Source: Streptomyces graminofaciens
Lineage (GTDB): Bacteria > Actinomycetota > Actinomycetes > Streptomycetales > Streptomycetaceae
Assembly (NCBI RefSeq): GCF_030294945.1
Contig: NZ_AP018448.1
Location: 2,666,001-2,730,000, forward strand
Length of the DNA: 64,000 nucleotides
Reading direction: 5' to 3'
Made by a program: the position numbers and the translations under genes. Shown here one piece after another: positions 53,701 to 64,000 of this stretch. Below the pieces are notes generated by a model. The model was not told the origin of the DNA, did no database searches, and saw nothing but the letters and a program-made list of their open reading frames with translations. Each line of letters opens with the position of its first letter. Position 1 is the first letter of the stretch.

Positions 53701-53858
53701 ACCAGCATCTGCACCGTGCGGCGCTGCGGACGCGCCCGCCGGCCCCGCTCCAGATCCCGGATGGACCGGGCCGCCAACCCGGAGGCCTCGGCAAGCTCCT
53801 CCTGCGTCAGCTCCGCGGCCTTGCGGAAGACCAACAACATCTCACCGAACGTCGCCAA
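50760..53858 (-). CDS. Large XRE-HTH / AAA ATPase / LuxR-HTH regulator
   Basis: About 1032 residues from a TTG at 53858 with GGGGGAG upstream; the alternative GTG at 53945 has no RBS. An XRE helix-turn-helix lies at residues 8-50 (RKAAELTQEELAEASGLAAR). An AAA/STAND ATPase has Walker A GAGMGKTA near 119 and Walker B VALVVDDVHWAD near 222. A long TPR-like helical region follows, and a C-terminal LuxR-type HTH (LSLTEHRLVELLRAGHSDRQ). Having HTH domains at both ends is unusual. LAL-type regulators often control secondary metabolism or toxins. It stands between the IS relics and the hemopexin/effector genes, so it could control them. Confidence 0.85.
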   Translation of the reverse strand: MATFGEMLLVFRKAAELTQEELAEASGLAARSIRDLERGRRARPQRRTVQMLVSALGLGDADAAALLAAGRSGRQVSPPVDDGAVGSGLLGRQGQLVMLERAAGEARAGRGGVVLVRAGAGMGKTALLDTWVAVQDPREIRVASASGAELEQGFAFAVLRQLVEPLLARAGDAGRARLLSGPAQLASHALRVEGTGELSPEASLGLLHSLYWLMVHVADEGPVALVVDDVHWADVPSLRWLEYLARRLRGLPLLLVLVGRPNGGAGVEPMLERIAGQPYCRLVGLPGLDIDSVTHLVRVSLGPCEPRFVAACASATESNPLLLHELLRTLADNQVRATDDQAHLVEDFRGRILGGTVVKRLAEEPEPVLRLARALVVLGDEATWKVAAELAGLGESTARELGRRLRQIGVLASDEPVRFGHALVRTAVAEAVLGPVELATGHARAAELLRSDGAADDLVAAHLLLAEPGGEAWWVDTLRQAARAARGRGAPEVTAAYLRRALREPVSVEERGPLLLELGKDEMQVDVGAARHHLTQASTALADPYALADAASALGSALFLSHEHERAVDVLARAVEDLRQTDDGTGLAREVSWFLQAQMLLIGYDHLSTLSVARQHARRLWDHKLAGDTPGECMVLAALSAPAITGEASAQVANDLLDRALRGGLAAVDTSQMLVTLAGLALAATDRLDDAAARFDRIADTGGRWGSFLLVSSAMTWQLLIQARRGRQLRLTADFGHPATTADQGLEPRVRLALTTQVGESLIEQCDLTSATAALTADADFNRVGWTWQGPVLLARSRLLAARGNPAAALAVLHEYGAEENRARVTNLAGAPWRSRAALLHLTLGQRTDALQLATEELELAHQWGTERAIGVASRCLGVIHGGRKGQALLREAVALLKRSPARLELARAHYGLGTALMRGGEADEARQALTQALHLADTCGSVLLAGQVRGALAAAGVRPKPAPPVAPSLSLTEHRLVELLRAGHSDRQIAQALLLTPHDVTGLIEQAGRKLGVPGRAELASPSPAQDQPDQ

Positions 53859-54287
53859 CTCGCTCCCCCCACACCGCCCCCGCCTCGGAGGACGATCCGT
53901 TGGAGTCCTGCCCGAAGCAGCCTGGCAAAGACTCCGGTGTTGCACCGCTCAGCGGATGTTACTCACCGGCAATCGCCCTCTGCCGGCCGCCCTCCATTTC
54001 GACCGGGCAGATCGGTGAGGCGCTGGGACCGGAGGTGGCGGTGCGGGGCGAGCTGGAGCCGCTGCGGGGGGAAGCGGTCAAGGCCCGCCGGGCGGGGCCG
54101 GCTTACTCGGTTGACCGCCACACGTGGCACCGTGTCGCGATCTGGATCCGCAGGAATCACGGCATCCCCGGCAGCCGGTTGGGGAGCGCCGGACGTGTGG
54201 AGACAGGCACGTCCGGTTCGGGTCGGCGGCTCGGGGAAACGGAACGACGCAAACGTCGTCACCGCATCCCGAGCCGACCGCACAACC
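53859..54287. other. Gene-free stretch
   Basis: Promoter region of the regulator on the minus strand and 3' flank of the hemopexin gene. No gene or repeat stands out. Confidence 0.4.
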
Positions 54288-55016
54288 TCAGCCTTCCGAC
54301 TTCCAGGGTTCGGGGAGTTCGGGGAGCTCGTCCGCGATCTTCCTGATCACCTTCTTTCCCAGATCGGTGCGGTGGACTTCGCCGCCCTTGATGAACACGT
54401 ACGCCCAGTCGGGGCGGACGTAGGCAGCGCTGATGCCGCCCGCGAAGTGAGTGGGGAGGGTGGGGAACCGATCGGCGAGCTTCCGGGTGGTACCGGCGGC
54501 CCAGTCGGTGTGATGCACTTCGCCGCCCTTGATGAACCCGTGGACGCCGTTGGGCAGGACGTAGGCGGCATCCACGCCGTGCGCGAAACCCTTCGGAAGG
54601 GTCGGGAACTGAACCGCGATCTTCCGGATGGCGCCGGCGGCCCAGTCGGTGTGGTGCACCTCCCCGCCCTTGATGAACCCGTGGACGCCGTTGGGCAGGA
54701 CGTAGGCGGCATCCACGCCGTGCGCGAAACCCTTCGGAAGGGTCGGGAACTGAACCGCGATCTTCCGGTTGGTACCGGCGGCCCAGTCGGTGTGGTGCAC
54801 CTCCCCGCCCCTGATGTACCCGTGCTCACTGCTGGGGAGGGTGTAGGCGGCGGTGATTCCCAGGGCTTCGCCGACGTCGTTCCCAGTGGCCGCTGAAGCA
54901 CCGGGCGCGGAGGTCACTCCGGTACTCAACACGATCGTGGCCGCGCCACCGACCGCGGCAGCCCTGCTGAGCATCTGCCTGCGACTCAGTGCGGACCGGT
55001 CATCCGGCTTCTTCAT
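54288..55016 (-). CDS. Tat-exported four-repeat hemopexin-like protein
   Basis: 242 residues from ATG 55016 (AAGGAG, 6-nt spacing). Tat signal SRRQMLSRAAAVGGAATIVL. The rest is four 47-residue repeats of the pattern (V/I)DAAYVLPNG...GFIKGGEVHHTDW...RKIAVQFPTLPKGFA, which fits hemopexin repeats (DAA...G..YFFKG..y.r.d). Four repeats make one four-bladed propeller. Bacterial relatives include the Photorhabdus photopexins. It lies 168 bp downstream of the large effector-like gene on the same strand, so the two may be co-transcribed. Function is unknown; binding of haem, metal or extracellular matrix is possible. Confidence 0.8.
   Translation of the reverse strand: MKKPDDRSALSRRQMLSRAAAVGGAATIVLSTGVTSAPGASAATGNDVGEALGITAAYTLPSSEHGYIRGGEVHHTDWAAGTNRKIAVQFPTLPKGFAHGVDAAYVLPNGVHGFIKGGEVHHTDWAAGAIRKIAVQFPTLPKGFAHGVDAAYVLPNGVHGFIKGGEVHHTDWAAGTTRKLADRFPTLPTHFAGGISAAYVRPDWAYVFIKGGEVHRTDLGKKVIRKIADELPELPEPWKSEG
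54420..54860 (-). repeat. 141-bp tandem repeats coding hemopexin blades
   Basis: Repeats at 141-bp spacing. Copies around 54541 and 54682 are nearly identical over about 120 bp, which indicates recent duplication or gene conversion. Confidence 0.85.
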
Positions 55017-55184
55017 GTCTGTCTCCTTGTATGGCGGTTTCTGTTGTCGGCGCCCGCGCCGGCGGCAGGCCTGCGCGGACATCCGGTACGGCCGACCGGC
55101 TGGAGGATGGAGCGGATCACAGCCGTGGAATTGCGGACACCGGTGGCGGCGGTGGCGAGGGCGGGCTGTCGCCGCCACCGATGC

Positions 55185-59734
<4,550 letters not shown>

Positions 59735-59816
59735 GTCACAGGGCGGTACGTGGGTTGATGTCCGTTTCTGTCTTTCGGGAGGGGGCAAGCGGGCTGACCG
59801 CGGGGTTGCCGGGCGG

Positions 59817-60239
59817 CTATGGCCGTGGCTGGGTGAACAAGCCCTGCTCGGTCTCGACCAGGATTCCGCGCTCGGTCAGCCGTTTGAGTTTGAGGCGGGT
59901 GTTGTTGATGTTGTTGGGCGCGACCTCCAGGTCCATCGCCTCGCACACCTGCCGCGCCCGCAGTGGAGCGTCGGCCGCGGTGAATACTGCCAGGATCTGC
60001 TGGTAGGCCGGATGGTCGGGCAGCTTCGGCGCCGGCGGCGCGGGTGGCTGCGGATCGGGCAGTTCCAGCAGTGTCTTGCGGGTGATCCGGATCTCCTCAG
60101 CGGCCCTGCCGAGCTCGTCCAGCCGTGCGGTCAGCTGCTCGATCTGCTCTCCCGTCGTCTCGGCCTGCGCGGCGATCTCGCGTTCCCGCTCCTCCAGCCG
60201 GGCCAGCACCGCCCCGAGGGTCAGCTCCCCGCCGGTCAT
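59817..60239 (-). CDS. IS accessory protein, coiled coil plus winged helix
   Basis: 140 residues. The ATG at 60239 overlaps the transposase stop (ATGA). Residues 1-60 are charged and heptad-rich (REREIAAQAETTGEQIEQLT), a probable coiled coil. The C-terminus (QQILAVFTAADAPLRARQVC, RLKLKRLTERGILVETEQGL) looks like a winged helix-turn-helix. It probably regulates transposition or DNA binding. It is unbroken, although its transposase partner is not. Confidence 0.65.
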   Translation of the reverse strand: MTGGELTLGAVLARLEEREREIAAQAETTGEQIEQLTARLDELGRAAEEIRITRKTLLELPDPQPPAPPAPKLPDHPAYQQILAVFTAADAPLRARQVCEAMDLEVAPNNINNTRLKLKRLTERGILVETEQGLFTQPRP

Positions 60240-61066
60240 GTGCTGCGCCAGGCCGCAGCGGTGGCCCCGGTCAGCCGGCGCAGTATCACTGCGGTCATCG
60301 CCCAGTACACCCTCGAGTCCGAACTGCGCGGCAGGTGCTCGTAGTCGCGCACCAGCCTGCGGTGCAGCATCAAGCCCCCCCCTAGGCGCGCTCCACGATC
60401 CACCGCTTGGGGATCGGCGCGAACCCGGTCTGCGCCGGGTTGCGCTCGACGATCTCCACCTCGATGCCGACCTGCACCCCGTGCGCGACGACGGCGTTCT
60501 TGAAGCCCTGGTCGACCAGGGCCTTCTGCACGGTGTCGGTGTCGGCGGCGACCTTGTCCAGCAGCCCGATGCCGGCGGCGTTGTCGTGCACGGACGCGGC
60601 GAGCACCACCACCGCGATCACCAGGCCCAACACGTCAACGGCCAGGCTGCGCTTGCGGCCCGGTACTTTTTTTGCCGCGTCACACCCCGTCGACTCCGCG
60701 GGCACCCCGGCCGCCGCGTGCACGCTCTGGGTGTCGAGCACCACCAGGCTCGGGTCCGCTTTCCGCCGCGCCTTCTCCCGCACCTGCCAGCGCAGCAGGT
60801 CGTGGATGGTCTGGTCGGTGCCGTCGTCGCGCCACTTGGCGAAGTAGTACATCACCGCGCCGCGCGGCGGCAGGTCGTGCGGAAGCAGGTCCCACTGGCA
60901 GCCGGTGCAGCCCTGGTAGAGGAGCGCGTTGACGATCCCGCATCTCGTACCGGCCCTGGTGGCCGCTGACCGAACGGTGTGCGGCCTTCCACGCGACAAT
61001 CACCGGCTCGATCAGCGCCCACTGCACGTCGGACAGGTCGGTCTTGCACGGCTTGCACTCGCTCAC
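60236..61066 (-). pseudogene. IS5-family transposase, frameshifted
   Basis: From 61066, SECKPCKTDLSDVQWALIEP to SGHQGRYEM is the normal N-terminus (DUF4096). The frame slips near 60945, then reads NALLYQGCTGCQWDLLPHDL, PSLVVLDTQSVHAAAG (DDE aspartate) and PGRKRSLAVDVLG. A stop occurs at 60382 beside a run of eight C. The true C-terminus (MLHRRLVRDYEHLPRSSDSR) continues in another frame to 60236. At least two lesions make it non-functional. Confidence 0.8.
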
Positions 61067-61167
61067 GGTCCTCAGCCCAGCACGCCCGAGCCCTCCGACC
61101 GGCAGGGATGCCGCAGTCCCACACGTTCAGGTGACGACAAATCACCTGTCAACTCACATATCGCCCT

Positions 61168-61553
61168 CTTAGGCCTCGGCATCGAAACCGGGCGAGCGCC
61201 GACCGCCTCGGCGGCCCCGCCGCCGACGGTGGCGTACAGCGGGGTTGGTCTCGGCGTCGGCCCCCGTCTCGCCCTCGCGACGTACACCCGTTCGACCAGG
61301 GCCATTCACAGGGCGCGGGGCGCGGGCGGCCTCCTCTGAGGTGTCCCGGTCCCAGCCGTAGCTCTCTCTGGCGGCGACGACGCGGTGCCGGAACGGCCAG
61401 ATCCGCTGCCAGTCCCCGCGGTGACTTCTCTGATCCGCATGGGCGCCGAGTCCGGCACGCCCATGCAGACGACGATCACGACTTTCCTGCCCGGCCGGTG
61501 CCGGTGGCCCCCGGTGGGAGCCGATGGTTACCGGTGGGATCCGACGGCTCCCG
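61168..61553. other. Gene-free stretch beside the IS
   Basis: No supportable gene. A short imperfect tandem (CCGGTGGGA units, 61510-61545) is present. Confidence 0.35.
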
Positions 61554-61730
61554 TCAGTCCACGCTGGGCAGGATGTGGGGCTCGGCGAGGTCGTCCTCGT
61601 AGCCCGCCAGACGGATGGGGGCGGACCTGGCCCACACGTCCAGGCTGCCGAGCTCCTTCTTGGGCCCACGGCCCGCGCGCTCCGTACGTTCCTCGGGGCC
61701 CTGATCGCGATTCGTCTTCTCTGGTGTCAC
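61554..61730 (-). CDS. Small unrecognised protein, 58 residues
   Basis: GTG at 61730 with AAGGAG at 6-nt spacing. The product begins TPEKTNRDQGPEERTERAG and ends ARSAPIRLAGYEDDLAEPHI then LPSVD. It is hydrophilic, with no signal or membrane span. The third-position GC bias and the strong RBS support translation. I recognise no family. The C-terminal part looks more constrained than the charged N-terminus. Confidence 0.6.
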   Translation of the reverse strand: MTPEKTNRDQGPEERTERAGRGPKKELGSLDVWARSAPIRLAGYEDDLAEPHILPSVD

Positions 61731-62222
61731 CGCGCACTCCTTATGTGTCGGTCACCCTCGGGACGTACGACCCCAGCCTGCCGCTGAGCGCCTGACGTCC
61801 GCTCGGGTCTGAGTCGATGTCAGTTCGGACGCGGTGGCGCCGGTTTTCTCGGATGAGAGCAGGCCGGGTGACCGGCGTGTCCCGGGACGGACCGTGGGTG
61901 TGGGTGGAACCCATTTAAGGCTGTCCGTCCGGTACAGAGTAACCAAATGAGCGGGCGCCCGCTCGATGGGGCTGAAAACAAGAGGTAACTGTCTTGAGTC
62001 GTTCCTCACCCACAACGCTCTGCAGCGTGGGGATTTGACCCTTTGAGACCCTTTTGTTACCACCCGTTCGGCGCAGCGCTCGCTCCGCGTCGGCAGACCG
62101 AGCCGTCGGACGGATGCCTTGGACACGCAGTTCAGGTCCTGTTGGCCGAGCCGCAAGCCGACCATGATCTGGTGAGGCCCGCAACGGCATTTCTCACGGG
62201 CGGACTCGGGAGGAGCGGCGGC
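61731..62222. other. Gene-free stretch before HD-like gene
   Basis: Lower GC than its surroundings around 61900-62060. It is probably the divergent promoter region for the 58-residue protein and the HD-like gene. I see no clear palindrome. Confidence 0.4.
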
Positions 62223-62720
62223 ATGGAGCTGCGTAGCGTCGAAGAGCTGATGGACCTGCTGCACGGCTGCCGGGGCGGCCCGGACGGCCGTCCGGGTGAA
62301 CGCGCGGATCCCCACGAGCACGCGCTACAGACCGCCGCGCTGCTGCGCCGGGGGCGGCCCGCCGACAAGGAACTCCAGGTGGCGGGCCTGGTACACGCCA
62401 TCGGGGCATTGCTCGGTCCGGGTGACGACACCGGCCACGGGGAGCTGGCCGCCGACGCGGTACGGCCGCTGCTCGGCGAACGGGTCGCCCGCCTCGTACG
62501 GCTGCACGCCCTGGGCCCGGACGACCTCGTACGGCTGCACGCGGGCGGCTGGGCGGACGCCGGGATCGTCGAGGACGTGCTGACGCTGCGGCAGGCCAAG
62601 GAGGCGAGCCGGACCGCCGGGGTGGACGCCGGGGTCCTGGAGGACTGGCGCACGGTGCTGGAGCTGGTGGCGGCCCGGCCGTCGCCCTCACACGCGTCGT
62701 CCCACCCGCCGGGCGCCTGA
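62223..62720 (+). CDS. HD-domain-like protein lacking the HD aspartate
   Basis: 165 residues from ATG 62223 (GGAGGAG). DPHEHALQTAALLRRGRPAD then KELQVAGLVHAIGALLGPGD matches the PhnZ/myo-inositol-oxygenase-type HD fold (EHALQ..A.L....aaLlHDIGhl), but the defining HD is HA here. The later part (ERVARLVRLHALGPDDLVRL) is shorter than in related proteins. Loss of a metal-binding aspartate argues against normal oxygenase or phosphohydrolase activity. Confidence 0.7.
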   Translation: MELRSVEELMDLLHGCRGGPDGRPGERADPHEHALQTAALLRRGRPADKELQVAGLVHAIGALLGPGDDTGHGELAADAVRPLLGERVARLVRLHALGPDDLVRLHAGGWADAGIVEDVLTLRQAKEASRTAGVDAGVLEDWRTVLELVAARPSPSHASSHPPGA

Positions 62721-62791
62721 CCCTTCGCCCCGCGCCGGATGGGTGGCCTCCTACGGCCCCTGGTACCGCCTGCCCGGCCCGTGGACCCGTC

Positions 62792-64000
62792 TCACCACTT
62801 GCCGGGCACGTAGTCCTTCAGGAAGACGCCGTACACGTCCTCGCCGGCCTCGCCGCGCACGACCGGGTCGTAGACGCGGGCCGCGCCGTCGACCAGGTCG
62901 AGCGGGGCGTGGAAGCCCTCCTCGGCGAGGCGCAGCTTGTCGTAGTGCGGGCGCTCGTCGGTGATCCAGCCGGTGTCGACGGAGGTCATGAGGATGCCGT
63001 CGGTCTGGAACATCTCCTGGGCGCTGGTCCGCGTGACCATGTTCATCGCGGCCTTGGCGGCGTTCGTGTTCGGGTGGCCCGCGCCCTTGTAGCCGCGGCC
63101 GAAGACGCCCTCCATCGCGGAGACGTTCACGACGTACGCGCGCCCGCTCGTCGCCTTCCCGGCCGCGTCGGCCATGGCCGGGCGGAGCTTGCTGATCAGG
63201 ATGAACGGTGCCGTGTAGTTGCACAGCTGGGTCTCCAGCAGCTCCACCGGGGAGATCTGCTCGATGGTCTGCACCCAGGTGTTCGAGTCGACGACGTCGG
63301 GGACGAGGCCGCCCGCGTCGATGGCGGTGCCGTCGAGGTGCCGGGCGACGCTGGCGTTGCCCGCGACCAGGGCGAGGTCGGCGACCTTCTGGGCGTCGAG
63401 GCCGCTGGTGCCGACGGGCAGCGCGGCCGTCCCGGCCAAGCCGTCCACCGCGCCGGAGTTGAAGGCGCCGATGACGTGGTGGGCGGGCAGCTCACCGGCG
63501 GGCAGAGGGGCGTTCTCGCCGTCGACCAGGGCGGCGTAGGCGGAGGGCAGCCGACGTACGGTCTGCGTGGCGTTGTTGATCAGGATGTCGAGGGGGCCCG
63601 CCTCGGCGAGCTGGTCGGCGAGGGCGACGGCCTGCGCCGGGTCGCGCAGGTCGATGCCGACGACCTCCAGGCGGTGCATCCAGTCGGCCGAGTCGTCCAT
63701 GGCCTTGAAGCGGCGGATGGCGTCCTTGGGGAAGCGTGTGGTGATCGTCGTGTGCGCGCCGTCACGCAGCAGCCGCAGCGCGATGTACATGCCGATCTTG
63801 GCGCGGCCGCCGGTGAGCAGGGCGCGCTTGCCGGTGAGGTCGGCGCGGGCGTCGCGCTTGGCCCGGTTCAGGCGGGCGCAGTCGGGACAGAGCTGGTGGT
63901 AGAAGTAGTCGACTTCCACGTACCGGGTCTTGCAGGTGTAGCAGGAGCGCGGGCGCTGGAGTATCCCCGCGATCTGGCCCTGCTCGGTGACCGACGACGG
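62792..64000 (-). CDS. SDR-family protein with zinc-ribbon N-terminus (5' end outside window)
   Basis: The frame is open to the window edge, so more than 402 residues. RSCYTCKTRYVEVDYFYHQL then CPDCA gives two CxxC pairs, a zinc ribbon. The Rossmann part follows: GKRALLTGGRAKIGMYIALR, INNATQTVRR, then VNVSAMEG and HPNTNAAKAAMNM. The catalytic tyrosine of YxxxK is replaced (TNAAK), so normal SDR chemistry is doubtful. Role unknown. Confidence 0.85.
   Translation of the reverse strand, partial: PSSVTEQGQIAGILQRPRSCYTCKTRYVEVDYFYHQLCPDCARLNRAKRDARADLTGKRALLTGGRAKIGMYIALRLLRDGAHTTITTRFPKDAIRRFKAMDDSADWMHRLEVVGIDLRDPAQAVALADQLAEAGPLDILINNATQTVRRLPSAYAALVDGENAPLPAGELPAHHVIGAFNSGAVDGLAGTAALPVGTSGLDAQKVADLALVAGNASVARHLDGTAIDAGGLVPDVVDSNTWVQTIEQISPVELLETQLCNYTAPFILISKLRPAMADAAGKATSGRAYVVNVSAMEGVFGRGYKGAGHPNTNAAKAAMNMVTRTSAQEMFQTDGILMTSVDTGWITDERPHYDKLRLAEEGFHAPLDLVDGAARVYDPVVRGEAGEDVYGVFLKDYVPGKW

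Larger units (their letters stand above)
59740..61167 (-). mobile_element. IS5-like insertion sequence, about 1.43 kb
   Basis: Ends are 19-bp inverted repeats matching at 16 positions (AGGGCGGTACGTGGGTTGA at 59740, AGGGCGATATGTGAGTTGA on the minus strand at 61167). It contains a damaged DDE transposase gene and a coupled accessory gene. No target duplication is evident. One end is duplicated, inverted, at 49776-49837. Confidence 0.75.

Overview
The window looks like an accessory arm of a Streptomyces-type actinomycete chromosome. GC is very high, GTG and a few TTG starts are common, Tat and lipoprotein signals abound, genes are joined by ATGA/GTGA overlaps, and five LacI regulators and nine glycoside hydrolases occur in 64 kb. 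No ribosomal, tRNA or core-metabolism genes were seen.

Region 1 (1-9.3 kb): the 3' part of a GH3 beta-glucosidase, an HSL-type esterase, a LacI regulator, a near-perfect operator palindrome at 3774-3800, and a complete oligopeptide/oligosaccharide-type ABC importer in which the second permease and first ATPase are fused. Region 2 (9.4-10.4 kb): wrecked remains of a TetR gene and a Rieske ferredoxin gene. Region 3 (10.4-19.4 kb): divergent module of GH42, two permeases and binding protein (minus strand) and LacI plus a GH93-like arabinanase with ricin-type lectin domains (plus strand). Region 4 (19.5-26.9 kb): GH78 rhamnosidase, a transporter collapsed by deletion into a permease/binding-protein hybrid, a LacI gene between two matching operators, and an orphan binding protein. 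Region 5 (27-31.7 kb): GH43, LacI and GH5 sharing one 12-bp box. Region 6 (31.8-41.4 kb): truncated binding protein, then a second LacI/ABC/GH42/GH93 module paralogous to region 3. Region 7 (41.7-49.7 kb): MFS gene with an in-frame stop, fucose-pathway SDR and a gutted fuconate dehydratase, GH29 fucosidase, GH20 hexosaminidase and an amidase. Together regions 1-7 suggest uptake and breakdown of plant cell-wall pectin side chains (arabinan, galactan, rhamnose, fucose) and other beta-glycans.

Region 8 (49.7-61.2 kb) is different. A mosaic of IS and integrase scraps at one end and an IS5-like element at the other share a 62-bp end sequence in inverted orientation. Between them lie a large XRE/AAA/LuxR-like regulator, a Tat-exported four-repeat hemopexin-like protein, and a 1310-residue protein with an N-terminal DUF4157 (eCIS-core) domain, a central HxxxDxxxxxH zinc-phospholipase-like motif, an eight-blade PQQ-like propeller and a seven-repeat PLL-lectin-like propeller. 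This looks like an extracellular-contractile-injection-system-type effector and is the most unusual system here. Region 9 (61.5-64 kb) holds a 58-residue protein, an HD-like protein lacking the HD aspartate, and an SDR with a zinc-ribbon N-terminus running off the window.

A recurring theme is decay: at least nine damaged genes, several keeping both ends but missing the middle, lie next to intact hydrolases.
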